This document shows, piece by piece, positions 27,655 through 36,068 of a DNA stretch of 39,315 nt. This stretch comes from Chitinophagales bacterium (GTDB lineage Bacteria; Bacteroidota; Bacteroidia; Chitinophagales; Chitinophagaceae). Where the stretch lies: assembly GCA_015655125.1 (NCBI GenBank), contig JAATFP010000060.1:1-39315 (forward strand), read 5' to 3'. Under the pieces are notes generated by a model. The model worked only from the letters and a program-made list of their open reading frames with translations, made no database searches and was not told the origin of the DNA. The position numbers were made by a program, and so were the translations under genes. Numbering within the stretch: the first letter of the stretch is position 1; each line of letters starts with the position of its first letter.

Positions 27655-28779
27655 TTAAATAATCGAGTTCGACTTTGAAGGTGCATCATCGCCCGCGTCG
27701 TTGTTGTAAATATTGATACTGCTCTGCGACGTGGCCAGTTCGATCTTCGCTTCCTGCACCAACCCCATCAAATCGATCAATATACCTTCCTTTATCTTAT
27801 TAAAATCATCCAGGGGAATGGGCGTTGCAAAAAACTCGGTAGTAATGGTAATACCGCTTTTCGTGAAATCGGTTGCAAGTACAGAATAAGAACTAAGTTG
27901 ATCCTTTCTTTTCGCCAGTATATTTTTTGCTTCGCCGATGAAATTGCTGAGTGCCGAAGGCGTTGTCTTTTGCGAAAATTCCAGCTTTGTTTCCGACCTT
28001 CTGAAACTGCGGAAACTTAGATTGTCTACCACACTGTCTACCATCTGCTTGTTTGGAACCGTGATCAACGTTTTCTCATTTGTCCGGATGCGCGTACTGC
28101 GAAGGCCGATCCTTTCTATCTTTCCGGAAAATGCATTTACTTTCACAGTGTCGCCGGTAAAGAACGGCTTATCCAAAAATATGATGAATGAGGCGATGAT
28201 GTTTTCAATACTTTCTTTTGCTGCCAGCGCCAGCGCTGCGCCAGCGATTCCCAAACCTGCCAGCAATGCGCCTATGTTCACATTCATCACAGCTTTTAAA
28301 AATAGCAGCACCCCTGCTATATAGGTGATCACTTTAAAGAAATCACGGAAGAAAATAATAAGCTGGTTATGCTCCTTATCAAGTGTGTTGGATTGTTGGA
28401 GGATGAGCGAAATGAAATGCACAAGGCTCACGATGAGTTTTACAAAAGCAACAATAAAAATGATGTAGCCTGTTTTAACCAGCAACAGGTCGATTGGCCG
28501 ATGATATATCCGGATGTTCCAGGCCGCAGGAAAATTTAATTTATCTATGGCAATCAATGAAATGGTGATGACAATGAAAGTACTCAACGGATTAACGATC
28601 AACTCCACAAACTGTTTACGGTCTATATTTATCCAATGGCGCTTAATGATATGATAGATCAATGAGGCAATGTAACGCGATAGCAGCCGTTTGAAGATCA
28701 GCACAAAGAGGATCGTGGCGAGCACGATGAGGTAGCTCTTAATGGTATTTTCGAAATATATGTTGTCGAGAAAATCCAT
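27655..28779 (-). CDS. MscS-family mechanosensitive ion channel
   Basis: The 374-residue protein has four or so N-terminal hydrophobic helices. Next comes the pore-lining TM3 signature GALLAGLGIAGAALALAAKE, then the beta-domain hallmark FFTGDTVKVNAFSGKIERIG and LRSTRIRTNEKTLITVPN. The cytoplasmic alpha/beta part ends in an acidic, Asn-rich tail. MscS channels open on membrane tension and release solutes on osmotic downshock. The start ATG at 28779 gives MDFLDNIYFENT. It is convergent with the thioredoxin-like gene, and the small gap there has weak inverted acacaga/tctgtgt arms but no clear terminator. Confidence 0.95.
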   Translation of the reverse strand: MDFLDNIYFENTIKSYLIVLATILFVLIFKRLLSRYIASLIYHIIKRHWINIDRKQFVELIVNPLSTFIVITISLIAIDKLNFPAAWNIRIYHRPIDLLLVKTGYIIFIVAFVKLIVSLVHFISLILQQSNTLDKEHNQLIIFFRDFFKVITYIAGVLLFLKAVMNVNIGALLAGLGIAGAALALAAKESIENIIASFIIFLDKPFFTGDTVKVNAFSGKIERIGLRSTRIRTNEKTLITVPNKQMVDSVVDNLSFRSFRRSETKLEFSQKTTPSALSNFIGEAKNILAKRKDQLSSYSVLATDFTKSGITITTEFFATPIPLDDFNKIKEGILIDLMGLVQEAKIELATSQSSINIYNNDAGDDAPSKSNSII

Positions 28780-28800
28780 ATTTATGTTTAGCGTAAGTAG

Positions 28801-28895
28801 AAATTAATAGTTGATAATTAATAATGTTTAACGAATGCAGTTTTAGCAATAGCTTTAGTTATACTGCTTTTAAAAAACTATTAAATTATTAATTA
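28801..28895. repeat. AT-rich imperfect palindrome (family D)
   Basis: aaattaatagttgataatta (28801-28820) and aactattaaattattaatta (28876-28895) are loose inverted copies across about 55 bp. The right arm includes the TAA stop of the next gene. It is related in composition to 22881-22916, 31191-31306 and 35969-36004. Confidence 0.45.
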
Positions 28896-29759
28896 GAGCA
28901 CCGTGTAAATCTCCACCCCATCTTTCTTCAGCAAATACACTTTACCATTCATCGTTTTGATATCCGAATAATTTTCAAAAAAAGAAGGAATGGTGTAATC
29001 TTTCAGATTCATTGTTTTCAGCTCGTAGCTGTAAAGCCGGCCGTCAAAAAAACCGTACAGTTTATTGCCAGAGATCGCAATATGTTTCCAATGCAGAAAC
29101 GGCAGGTTGTTCTTATATGTTCCATAATAATCAAATACATAAAAACCTTTTTCTTCATCATAAAGATACACGTAATTATCGCGGTCTATGATCTGCGCAG
29201 GCAATGGCACGGCATCCATCAGCAGCCGCCAGTCGGTCGATTCCTGCAGCATCTTCCCATCATCGTCAATCTTCTTTAGTTTGAAATCCTGTTGATCGAA
29301 AAGCCAGATATTATTGTCGTACGACGTTGCCAGTGTTTGCACGCTGAAAATATTCGCCTTGCGGAAATTGATGCTGTTACGCAGTGTCAGCAATCTGTCG
29401 AGGATCACAACCGTAGAATAATTCTGGTAATACACCAGCAATTTCAAAGGATTGCTCACATCGATAAAACTCGGGTTGCCATATTTCTTTACGTCATTAA
29501 AAACGCCTACGCTATCGCCATTTGAATTGAGTTTTTTTAACTGGTTGCCGGCCGTGATGAGATATAAATTATCCAGCACATCCACATCCATGGAAGTGTA
29601 ATCGCCGGGAATTGTCTTTACATATTTAAAGTAAGAATTTGTTTTTGCCGGAAAAGGATATTTGATCACTGTATCCGCAACAGGCGTTTGGGCGTTACCG
29701 GTGGCCGTGGCAACGCAAGCAAGCAACAACGCAAGGAAATATGTACAGTAAACTTTCAA
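28893..29759 (-). CDS. Secreted protein, probable 6-bladed beta-propeller-like
   Basis: The 288-residue protein has a signal peptide ending ATGNAQ (residues 1-24). The mature part repeats a pattern of short strands with Asp/Asn turns (DVLDNLYLITAGNQLKKLNS, SYDNNIWLFDQQDFKLKKID, DRDNYVYLYDEEKGFYVFD, NGKVYLLKKDGVEIYTV), which resembles NHL/6-bladed propeller blades. No catalytic motif is seen. It lies on the same strand as the LpxH-like gene about 130 bp upstream, with a family B palindrome between, so joint transcription is uncertain. Function unknown; the fold is inferred from the repeats only. Confidence 0.8.
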   Translation of the reverse strand: MKVYCTYFLALLLACVATATGNAQTPVADTVIKYPFPAKTNSYFKYVKTIPGDYTSMDVDVLDNLYLITAGNQLKKLNSNGDSVGVFNDVKKYGNPSFIDVSNPLKLLVYYQNYSTVVILDRLLTLRNSINFRKANIFSVQTLATSYDNNIWLFDQQDFKLKKIDDDGKMLQESTDWRLLMDAVPLPAQIIDRDNYVYLYDEEKGFYVFDYYGTYKNNLPFLHWKHIAISGNKLYGFFDGRLYSYELKTMNLKDYTIPSFFENYSDIKTMNGKVYLLKKDGVEIYTVL

Positions 29760-29780
29760 ATCGGTTATTTATTTTTAAGG

Positions 29781-29877
29781 TTCGACAAGCTCACCTTGAC
29801 AGTTTAAGCAACACGTTTATGCAGGTTCTACAAGTTTGTCTTAACATCTTCGTTTCTGTCAGCCTGAGCTTGTCGAA
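29781..29877. repeat. Family B palindrome, best-preserved copy
   Basis: ttcgacaagctcaccttgac (29781-29800) is matched by the inverted gtcagcctgagcttgtcgaa (29858-29877), and both extend by a further ag/ct pair, across a core of about 53 bp. The arms differ at only a few positions. Confidence 0.7.
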
Positions 29878-29888
29878 GGTGCCTACGT

Positions 29889-30638
29889 TTATTTATCGTA
29901 AGTCTGTAAAGATACTTTTTTGCCGTCAAAAACAGCATACGTAAAAAATTTTATCCAGTCTCCCAGGTTGATATATTGGCTGCTTTCACTCAATTTAAAA
30001 TCGATGGGTAAATGGCGGTGGCCAAAGATGAAAAAATCAAAATGTTGCTTTTGCAAAATTTCTTTCGAATAAATAATCAGCCATTCATTTTCTTCGCCCA
30101 AAAATTTTTCTTCGGTGGTGCCTGTCTTCGCCCGGCTCTTCCTGCTGAAATAATTTGCCAGGCCGATACCGATCTGTGGCGGAAGGATCCCAAACAACCA
30201 TTGACAAACCGGATTTCGGAAGATCTTTTTGATGAACTTATAACCATGGTCGCCCGGACCAAGCCCATCACCATGGCCGATCAGGAATTTTTTTTTGCTG
30301 AATTCAAACTCCATCGGTTCAAAATAAACGGGGATATTCAGTTCTTTCTGAAAATAATCCTTCATCCACATATCGTGGTTGCCCACAAAAAAATGAATGG
30401 GAATACCCGAATCGGTGATCTCGGCAAGTTTTCCTAAAATCCTTGTGTAGCCCCGCGGCACAACGTTCTTGTATTCAAACCAAAAGTCAAACAAGTCACC
30501 CACGATGAAAATTTCTTTTGCATCTGCCTTTATTTCATCTAGAAAACGGATGACCTTTTTTTCACGAACAAGGCTGGCGGCGGCATCCGGCGCGCCGAGG
30601 TGAAAGTCGGAAAGAAAGTATATTTTTTTGTCGGGCAT
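29889..30638 (-). CDS. UDP-2,3-diacylglucosamine diphosphatase (LpxH-type)
   Basis: Starting at the ATG at 30638 gives 249 residues opening MPDKKIYFLSDFHLGAPD. Calcineurin-like phosphoesterase motifs follow in order: D11-F-H13, GD48LFDFW, GN87H88D, GH122GDG and a late FGHRHLP, a full two-metal site. In the lipid A pathway LpxH cleaves UDP-diacylglucosamine to lipid X and UMP at the inner membrane face. The upstream extension to 30704 lies in an AT-rich repeat and was rejected. Assignment to LpxH over another phosphoesterase rests on length, the DLFDFW motif and the typical form in Bacteroidota. Confidence 0.88.
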   Translation of the reverse strand: MPDKKIYFLSDFHLGAPDAAASLVREKKVIRFLDEIKADAKEIFIVGDLFDFWFEYKNVVPRGYTRILGKLAEITDSGIPIHFFVGNHDMWMKDYFQKELNIPVYFEPMEFEFSKKKFLIGHGDGLGPGDHGYKFIKKIFRNPVCQWLFGILPPQIGIGLANYFSRKSRAKTGTTEEKFLGEENEWLIIYSKEILQKQHFDFFIFGHRHLPIDFKLSESSQYINLGDWIKFFTYAVFDGKKVSLQTYDK

Positions 30639-30658
30639 GCTTGGGGTAGAGAATGAAT

Positions 30659-30747
30659 GTTGATGGTTGATAATTGATGGTTGATGATTTGTCAATTCGA
30701 GCAAGTCTGATAAATAGCAGAGTGATTGAAACTATCAATCATCAACC
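30659..30747. repeat. Imperfect inverted repeat with tgatggttgat units
   Basis: gttgatggttgataattgat (30659-30678) followed by ggttgatgat is mirrored by actatcaatcatcaacc (30731-30747). It lies between the LpxH-like and gamma-glutamylcyclotransferase-like genes. Confidence 0.45.
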
Positions 30748-30754
30748 CTGGACC

Positions 30755-31174
30755 TTAAGGCTTATTCTTCTCCTGCAAATACTTCAACACATCTCCCGTT
30801 TCAATTGCCGGCATATCTTCCGAACCGCGATTGTACCAATATATCCAGGCATCCGTGGGTATTCCACCGGTAAAGGCCTCCACAAGTTCGCGCTTGTATA
30901 GTGCCGTCTCGCCCGGATCAACATTCAATCCTTCATAATCGTCCAGTTGTTCGATGGCCCATCCAAATTCATCCGGGTTGTTGAGTTCGTACAACTCGCC
31001 ATTGATATAATGTTCATCCATTGTTGGCAATGCAACCGGGTAAGAACCATTATCATACAATCTTCCTTTCACTACGGCTTCGCCCAAAAAATGGAAATAC
31101 TTCGTAAGGTATTCGTAAGCCGGGTTATGAAACCCGCTGCGGAGAGAGCCGTAAACAAACAATCGATAAGTCAT
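30755..31174 (-). CDS. Gamma-glutamylcyclotransferase-like (AIG2/GGCT) protein
   Basis: From the ATG at 31174 the protein has 139 residues beginning MTYRLFVYGSLRSGF, the defining YGSLR substrate loop of the GGCT fold. The later AIEQLDDYEG and ALYKRELV stretches are usual in the family. An alternative ATG at 31183 adds three residues. Members release 5-oxoproline from gamma-glutamyl compounds, but many bacterial members have unknown substrates, so only the fold is firm. It lies between two AT-rich palindromes and may be transcribed alone. Confidence 0.88.
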   Translation of the reverse strand: MTYRLFVYGSLRSGFHNPAYEYLTKYFHFLGEAVVKGRLYDNGSYPVALPTMDEHYINGELYELNNPDEFGWAIEQLDDYEGLNVDPGETALYKRELVEAFTGGIPTDAWIYWYNRGSEDMPAIETGDVLKYLQEKNKP

Positions 31175-31190
31175 AAAAAACAATTACTTA

Positions 31191-31306
31191 TTAATGGATA
31201 AATTTTATAATGGATATTGATAATATTTTCAAGCGCCGTGATAAGCTATTTACCAGGCTCTTTAGGATGTAGGAATTATCCATTATCCATTAAAATTATC
31301 CATTAA
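31191..31306. repeat. AT-rich palindrome (family D) between the GGCT-like and LUD genes
   Basis: ttaatggataaat (31191-31203) and aattatccattaa (31294-31306) form outer arms with a further inverted pair, ataatggat (31207-31215) and atccattat, inside. The core of about 60 bp has no other feature. Confidence 0.5.
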
Positions 31307-31326
31307 GTAGCGCCACAGGCGCGCAT

Positions 31327-31956
31327 CTACCTTTCTACTAAAAAACAAAAAACCTCTTTTGGGCCATGCACCCCGGTCACCAGCGTTTTTTCAATGTCCG
31401 CCGTGCGGCTCGGCCCGCTTGCAAAGGTGACAAATGACGGAAAATTTTCCGCATATTTTTCTTTTAACGCCTGCAATGCATCTTTTACATCAAATACCAT
31501 TTGCGAAGTGTACGCCACACATATATGAATAGGGGCGTAAACACTTGTGGTACGACCGCTTTGTTGTGCCGCACTCAATACAATGGAACCCGTACGCGCT
31601 ACCAGGAACTCGCATCCCGTGACTGATACGTCGCATGAAACCAGCTCATTGTAAGGCTTTACGGCAATATCACCCAGTAAGTCAACCAAATGATCCTCCC
31701 GGCAATATATTTTCTGCCAGTCTTTTTCTTTGAACAATTGCTGTAACTGGGCTTGCAGATCCGGTTCATTTTCACAAAAAGCGAATTTGCCCTGCAACTT
31801 TGTAAATTCTTCCGCAAACAAAACAGCATTATCTTCCGTAGCAGGCAGGTATACCGACTGCGTGCCTTCGCTATGCGGAAAAGGCAAAGGCACCGGATTA
31901 CTCAGTGCCTGCCGTATCTTTTTCAGCATATTTTCTTTCGCAACGGAGATTGCCAT
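31327..31956 (-). CDS. LUD-domain protein (LutC/YkgG-like)
   Basis: Using the ATG at 31956 (MAISVAKENMLKKIRQALSN) gives 209 residues; the frame is open to 31977. The LUD fold is indicated by ARTGSIVLSAAQQSGRTTSV, HICVAYTSQMVFDVKDAL and the C-terminal SGPSRTADIEKTLVTGVHGP, a strong family signature. LutC is part of the LutABC lactate oxidation complex, but lutA and lutB are not in this window. Its place behind ftsH is a gene order I know from Bacteroidota, where its role is unclear. A family A element separates it from ftsH. Confidence 0.88.
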   Translation of the reverse strand: MAISVAKENMLKKIRQALSNPVPLPFPHSEGTQSVYLPATEDNAVLFAEEFTKLQGKFAFCENEPDLQAQLQQLFKEKDWQKIYCREDHLVDLLGDIAVKPYNELVSCDVSVTGCEFLVARTGSIVLSAAQQSGRTTSVYAPIHICVAYTSQMVFDVKDALQALKEKYAENFPSFVTFASGPSRTADIEKTLVTGVHGPKEVFCFLVER

Positions 31957-31986
31957 ACTAATCAAGATTTTAACCACGTAATTTTT

Positions 31987-32181
31987 ATCGCAGATTTTTT
32001 GCTGCGCAATTGGTTAAGGGATTACGCAGATTTGATTGCTTTGCAATGTTTGCCTTCGGCAAAAACTTAGTTCGAAGAATCTGCATAATTTTCGCTTCTA
32101 TTTCCGCGTCGTTTCCGAAGCGAAACCCAATCTGCGTAATCCTTTAATCAATTTTGCGGCAGCAAAAAACAAATCTGCGAT
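31987..32181. repeat. Complete family A palindromic element, clearest copy
   Basis: Outer arms atcgcagattt (31987-31997) and aaatctgcgat (32171-32181) extend into imperfect inverted repeats of about 50 bp: gctgcgcaattggttaaggg with gattacgcagatt on the left, mirrored by aatctgcgtaatcctttaat and attttgcggcagc on the right. Small hairpins such as tttgccttcggcaaa (32049-32063) sit in the core. Confidence 0.75.
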
Positions 32182-32191
32182 CAAAGTTTCG

Positions 32192-34267
32192 CTAGATTGT
32201 CGGTGGATTCTTTAATTCTTCCGGCAAATCCGTTGACGGTGTTTCACTCGTCGCATCTTCCGGTTGAACATCCAGCAATTTCTTTTCCTCAAACGGACGC
32301 TTTCCGATCAACGCTTCCACATCGCTTTTAAACAATACTTCTTTCTTCAACAATTCTTTCGCCAGCAATTCTACGTCGCCTTTCTTCTCTGTCAATAAAT
32401 TTTTCGTCTTCACATAAGCTTCATCAATCAGCTTTCTCACTTCTTCATCGATGATCTTGCCGGTTTCTTCACTGAATGGTTTGGTGAACATATTTTCCTG
32501 GTTGGGATCGTAGAAGCTCACGTTACCAACTTTTTCATTCATCCCATAAGTGGTGATCATGCTGTACGCAATCTTCGTGATCTGCTGCAAATCATTGCTG
32601 GCTCCGGTGCTGATTTTTTTGAAGAATATATCTTCACTTGCGCGGCCACCCAATGTCATACAGATTTGGTCCATCAACTGATCGGTATTATATAAGTATT
32701 GCTCTTTCGGTGTGTACTGCGCATATCCGAGTGCCGCAGAACCACGCGGAACCACTGTTACTTTCAACAATGGATAAGCATGTTCAAGGTACCAGCCGCA
32801 GATGGCGTGGCCCGCTTCGTGATAAGCGATGATCTCTTTTTCTTCCGGAGAAATGATCTTGTTCTTCTTTTCAAGTCCGCCGATCACGCGATCGATCGCA
32901 TCCTGGAAATCACTCATGTTTACCGCTTCCTTGTTCTTTCTTGCTGCTATCAGTGCCGCTTCATTGCAAACATTGGCGATATCGGCACCCGCGAAGCCCG
33001 GTGTTTGTTCTGCCAGCTTATGAATGTCGAGTGTCTGGGAAATTTTGATCGGCATCAGATGTACTTTAAAGATAGCTTCGCGACCGACCAGATCAGGACG
33101 ATCGATCGTGATCTGCCTGTCGAAACGGCCAGGGCGCAGCAACGCCGCATCCAATACATCCGGCCTGTTGGTAGCCGCCAGGATGATGATACCCAGGTCG
33201 GTACCGAAGCCATCCATTTCCACGAGTAGCTGGTTCAAGGTATTTTCGCGTTCGTCGTTGCTCATCATCACGTTCTTGCCTCTTGCGCGACCGATCGCAT
33301 CGATCTCATCGATGAAGATGATACAAGGTGCTTTTTCACGCGCCTGTTTAAACAAGTCACGCACACGGCTCGCGCCCACGCCTACAAACATTTCCACGAA
33401 ATCACTACCGCTCAGGCTAAAGAAAGGAACCTGCGCTTCCCCGGCAACGGCTTTCGCCAATAAAGTTTTACCCGTTCCCGGAGGCCCCACGAGCAATGCA
33501 CCTTTTGGTATCTTACCACCAAGCGCCGTATATTTTTTCGGATTTTTAAGAAAATCCACAATTTCCATTACTTCCACTTTTGCTTCATCAAGGCCGGCCA
33601 CATCCCCAAAGTTGATGTTTACGCGGGTACCTTTGTCAAACAACGTAGCTTTTGATTTTCCGATGCTGAAAATTCCGCCCGGACCGCCACCGCCGCCGGG
33701 GCCGCCTACTTTGCGCATCATCATTACGATGAGCAATCCTATAAGCAGGAATGGCAGAATGAAGTTTACGATCTGTCCGAAAGCCTCGCCTTCATTGTCC
33801 GGTATATCTGCAACCTGTTTGATGGTCGGATTGTCGTGGTAAAAGTCAGCCATCTGCCTTGCAAAAACGGCATCATCTACGATAGAGAAAAACAACTGCG
33901 GCTGATCTGCTTTTTTGGCCAGTTCATACTTACGGTTATCTTCTTTGGTGTTCAGCATCTTTTCGTAGGATGCTGCTTTATTTTTAAGGCTATCAGCTTG
34001 TATAAATACGCGGACGATCTTCTTGTTGCGGATGGTCTTCATTTTTTCTACATCTCCTTGTTTTACCATCTGGTAAAAATCCTGCTGGTTCACCTCCACG
34101 CCGCTGCTGCCAGCGCCACGAAGAAGGCTGTAAGAAATAATCGACAAAAGGATGATTCCATATATCCAGTAAAGATTCAGAAAGCCTCTTTTCTTCTGTG
34201 GGTCCTCACCCGATGGAAGGGGATTCTCGGGGCCGATCTTTTTGTTATTGCTGTTTGGTTGACTCAT
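32192..34267 (-). CDS. ftsH: ATP-dependent zinc metalloprotease FtsH
   Basis: The 691-residue inner-membrane protease has two membrane helices (about residues 32-50 and 167-185) around a periplasmic domain, a glycine-rich linker ([13 protein letters not shown], 188-200), an AAA domain with Walker A GPPGTGKT (261-268), Walker B IIFIDE (316-321) and the second region of homology [20 protein letters not shown]. The M41 protease site HEAGH lies at 483-487. It degrades misassembled membrane proteins and short-lived regulators. It follows rsfS by 60 bp on the same strand and is probably co-transcribed. Complete and ordinary. Confidence 0.98.
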   Translation of the reverse strand: MSQPNSNNKKIGPENPLPSGEDPQKKRGFLNLYWIYGIILLSIISYSLLRGAGSSGVEVNQQDFYQMVKQGDVEKMKTIRNKKIVRVFIQADSLKNKAASYEKMLNTKEDNRKYELAKKADQPQLFFSIVDDAVFARQMADFYHDNPTIKQVADIPDNEGEAFGQIVNFILPFLLIGLLIVMMMRKVGGPGGGGGPGGIFSIGKSKATLFDKGTRVNINFGDVAGLDEAKVEVMEIVDFLKNPKKYTALGGKIPKGALLVGPPGTGKTLLAKAVAGEAQVPFFSLSGSDFVEMFVGVGASRVRDLFKQAREKAPCIIFIDEIDAIGRARGKNVMMSNDERENTLNQLLVEMDGFGTDLGIIILAATNRPDVLDAALLRPGRFDRQITIDRPDLVGREAIFKVHLMPIKISQTLDIHKLAEQTPGFAGADIANVCNEAALIAARKNKEAVNMSDFQDAIDRVIGGLEKKNKIISPEEKEIIAYHEAGHAICGWYLEHAYPLLKVTVVPRGSAALGYAQYTPKEQYLYNTDQLMDQICMTLGGRASEDIFFKKISTGASNDLQQITKIAYSMITTYGMNEKVGNVSFYDPNQENMFTKPFSEETGKIIDEEVRKLIDEAYVKTKNLLTEKKGDVELLAKELLKKEVLFKSDVEALIGKRPFEEKKLLDVQPEDATSETPSTDLPEELKNPPTI

Positions 34268-34327
34268 ATATGTTGTTCGTTCTAAATTCTTTTGGGTAAG
34301 CGGGTTCCGGGGTTTTAAAGTTATGGT

Positions 34328-34750
34328 TTAAACGCCTTTTGACGGTTCTTCATTGTGTTCCATTGCGGGTGCGTCGCTCCACATTTCTTCCAGCTGGTAA
34401 AATTTACGGGGTTCCGGAAGCATGATATGAACCACTACGTTCACATAATCGATCAGGATCCACTGCTGGGCCTGGCGGCCTTCGTGCTTGTAGGCGTTCT
34501 CTCCGCACTTTTCTTTCACTTCAAATTCCACGAAATCTGCAATCGCCTTCAATTGCGTATTGCTGTTGGCCTGGCAGATGATGAAAAAATCTGCCACAGC
34601 TTCCGGAATTTTCCGGAGGTCGAGACTAACGATGTTCTCTCCTTTTTTTTCGTGAATAGCGTTGATGATCGTTTTGAAGATTTTGCTGTTTCTTGTCAGC
34701 CTGGTAGAAGTGTTTTTTTTGCGACTTTCTAATGCGGTCAAATTGTTCAA
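34328..34750 (-). CDS. rsfS: Ribosome silencing factor RsfS
   Basis: The 140-residue protein has the RsfS/Iojap pattern: VSLDLRKIPEAVADFFIICQ, NSNTQLKAIADFVEFEVKEK, then HEGRQAQQWILIDYVNVVVH and FYQLEEMWSDAP. It binds uL14 on the large ribosomal subunit and blocks subunit joining when nutrients are short. An N-terminal extension of about 20 residues rich in Arg, Thr and Lys precedes the domain. It heads the rsfS-ftsH unit and is divergent from birA, with a promoter-like TACTTTTG about 80 bp upstream. Confidence 0.95.
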   Translation of the reverse strand: MNNLTALESRKKNTSTRLTRNSKIFKTIINAIHEKKGENIVSLDLRKIPEAVADFFIICQANSNTQLKAIADFVEFEVKEKCGENAYKHEGRQAQQWILIDYVNVVVHIMLPEPRKFYQLEEMWSDAPAMEHNEEPSKGV

Positions 34751-34831
34751 ACTTTATTCGTTTTAGATAAATAATTTTTCACGGTTGCCCGTGAACGACA
34801 AGGCTAAAAATAGTTAGCTTGCATCTTATCT

Positions 34832-34839
34832 CAAAAGTA
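34832..34839 (-). promoter_or_regulatory. -7 element for the rsfS-ftsH unit
   Basis: The minus strand reads TACTTTTG, an exact TAnnTTTG match and the same octamer as in front of mod (5216-5223). No convincing TTTG -33 box is seen. The leader would be about 75 nt and contains a 7-bp hairpin (34778-34795, ttcacgg with ccgtgaa). Confidence 0.4.
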
Positions 34840-34868
34840 CTACTTCTTTTTTACCCGTAAGATGGATT

Positions 34869-35609
34869 ATGCCGGAAACTGAATTATTTAGCATTTTGGA
34901 CAGTGTCGACAGTACCAACAACTATGCCATGGCAGCCGTTCATGCAGGATTGGCGAAGCACGGCTCTGCATGGTTTGCCCGCGACCAGACGGCCGGAAAA
35001 GGGCAGCGCGGCCGCACCTGGCACAGCCGCCCCGGTCAGAACGTAGCATTGAGCATTGTTTTAACGCCTGAAAGCATTTTTTCCGCCAACCATTTCCTGC
35101 TCAACGTAAGAGTGGCCGAACTCGTCCACCGCTTTTTTTCTGCAAAGGCAGGAACAGATATTTTTATCAAATGGCCAAACGATATTTACTGGCGTGACAG
35201 AAAGGCAGGGGGCATCCTGATTGAAAACGTTTTCGCCGATAAGACCTGGAAATGGGCCGTTGCAGGCATCGGGCTGAATATCAACCAGGCTGAATTTGGA
35301 AAAGGCTTGAAGAACGTTACTTCCCTGGGTCTCATCACCGGCAAGGAATATGATCCCGCCGACCTGGCCGCCGGACTTCATGAAGCCATTTTGAAAGGTT
35401 TTGAAAAAATAACACAGGTCGACCTGCAAAAATCCATCGCCTACTACAACGATGTACTTTATCTGCGTAATAAAACGGTAAAGTTGAAAAAAGACAATGC
35501 AAGTTTTTCTACAACCATTAAGAAAGTGAACGACTTCGGTCAACTGGTAACAGAAGATGCCATTGAGCGCACCTTCAACTTTGGAGAAGTAGAATGGGTG
35601 ATTAATTAA
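34869..35609 (+). CDS. birA: Biotin--[acetyl-CoA-carboxylase] ligase
   Basis: The 246-residue protein lacks the N-terminal HTH of E. coli BirA and so is the monofunctional type without repressor activity. The biotinyl-AMP loop GKGQRGRTWHS lies at residues 43-53, KWPNDIYW at 101-108 and KAGGILIE at 112-119; the C-terminal SH3-like domain follows. It attaches biotin to the carrier protein of acetyl-CoA carboxylase. The order birA / rsfS / ftsH, divergent as here, is familiar from Bacteroidota. The start ATG at 34869 lies directly before the domain. Confidence 0.96.
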   Translation: MPETELFSILDSVDSTNNYAMAAVHAGLAKHGSAWFARDQTAGKGQRGRTWHSRPGQNVALSIVLTPESIFSANHFLLNVRVAELVHRFFSAKAGTDIFIKWPNDIYWRDRKAGGILIENVFADKTWKWAVAGIGLNINQAEFGKGLKNVTSLGLITGKEYDPADLAAGLHEAILKGFEKITQVDLQKSIAYYNDVLYLRNKTVKLKKDNASFSTTIKKVNDFGQLVTEDAIERTFNFGEVEWVIN

Positions 35610-35677
35610 AAAAAATTTACCCTCGTTTGCAGTTTTACAATGACTAGCCGTTGGTGCTCAAAAAAAGCACCTATTAA

Positions 35678-35968
35678 TTACCGCGCTTCTGCCGCTCGCG
35701 CTTCCACTTCAAACCTGTTGTTGTAATATCCATGTTTATAACTCTCCCACAAATACCGCACAATAAAATTAAAGAATCCGTATCTGCGAAACTGATCGAC
35801 ATGACAAAGCTCATGCTTCATCCAACACTCATCTGCAAGAAAATTTTCTTTGGTGGTGTTCCACAAATGAATGGTACTGCCAATAACGATTGCAACAGCG
35901 GATGCATTGAGTTTCCGTGCAGCGATCCAGGCAACCCAACTCTTTTCTCTTATTCTAACAGCAGGCAC
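35678..35968 (-). CDS. Minimal HExxH zinc-peptidase-like protein
   Basis: The 96-residue protein starts at GTG 35968, hard against an AT-rich repeat. It contains H52-E-L-C-H56 within MKHELCHVDQF, then RYGFFNFIVRYLWESYKHGY and NNRFEVEA with E87 or E89 as possible third zinc ligand, a gluzincin-like layout compressed into under 100 residues. There is no signal peptide. Proteins of this kind are seen in Bacteroidota as small hypothetical proteins; whether they cleave anything is unknown to me. It is convergent with birA, with a 6-bp hairpin (ggtgct/agcacc, 35653-35671) between. Confidence 0.75.
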   Translation of the reverse strand: MPAVRIREKSWVAWIAARKLNASAVAIVIGSTIHLWNTTKENFLADECWMKHELCHVDQFRRYGFFNFIVRYLWESYKHGYYNNRFEVEARAAEAR

Positions 35969-36004
35969 TTTTAATTAATAATGAATAGTGAATAATGAAT
36001 AATC
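35969..36004. repeat. AT-rich repeat unit, intergenic copy of the one in alaS
   Basis: Thirty-six bases beginning ttttaattaataatgaa and made of aataatga-like units. They match the minus strand of 22881-22916 at 32 positions. It lies immediately upstream of the GTG start of the HExxH gene. Confidence 0.5.
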
Positions 36005-36068
36005 CCTTGTGACGCCAGAAAGTTTCCCGATAGCCAACTTGCAACGATTCGAAAAAATTATTAATTGG

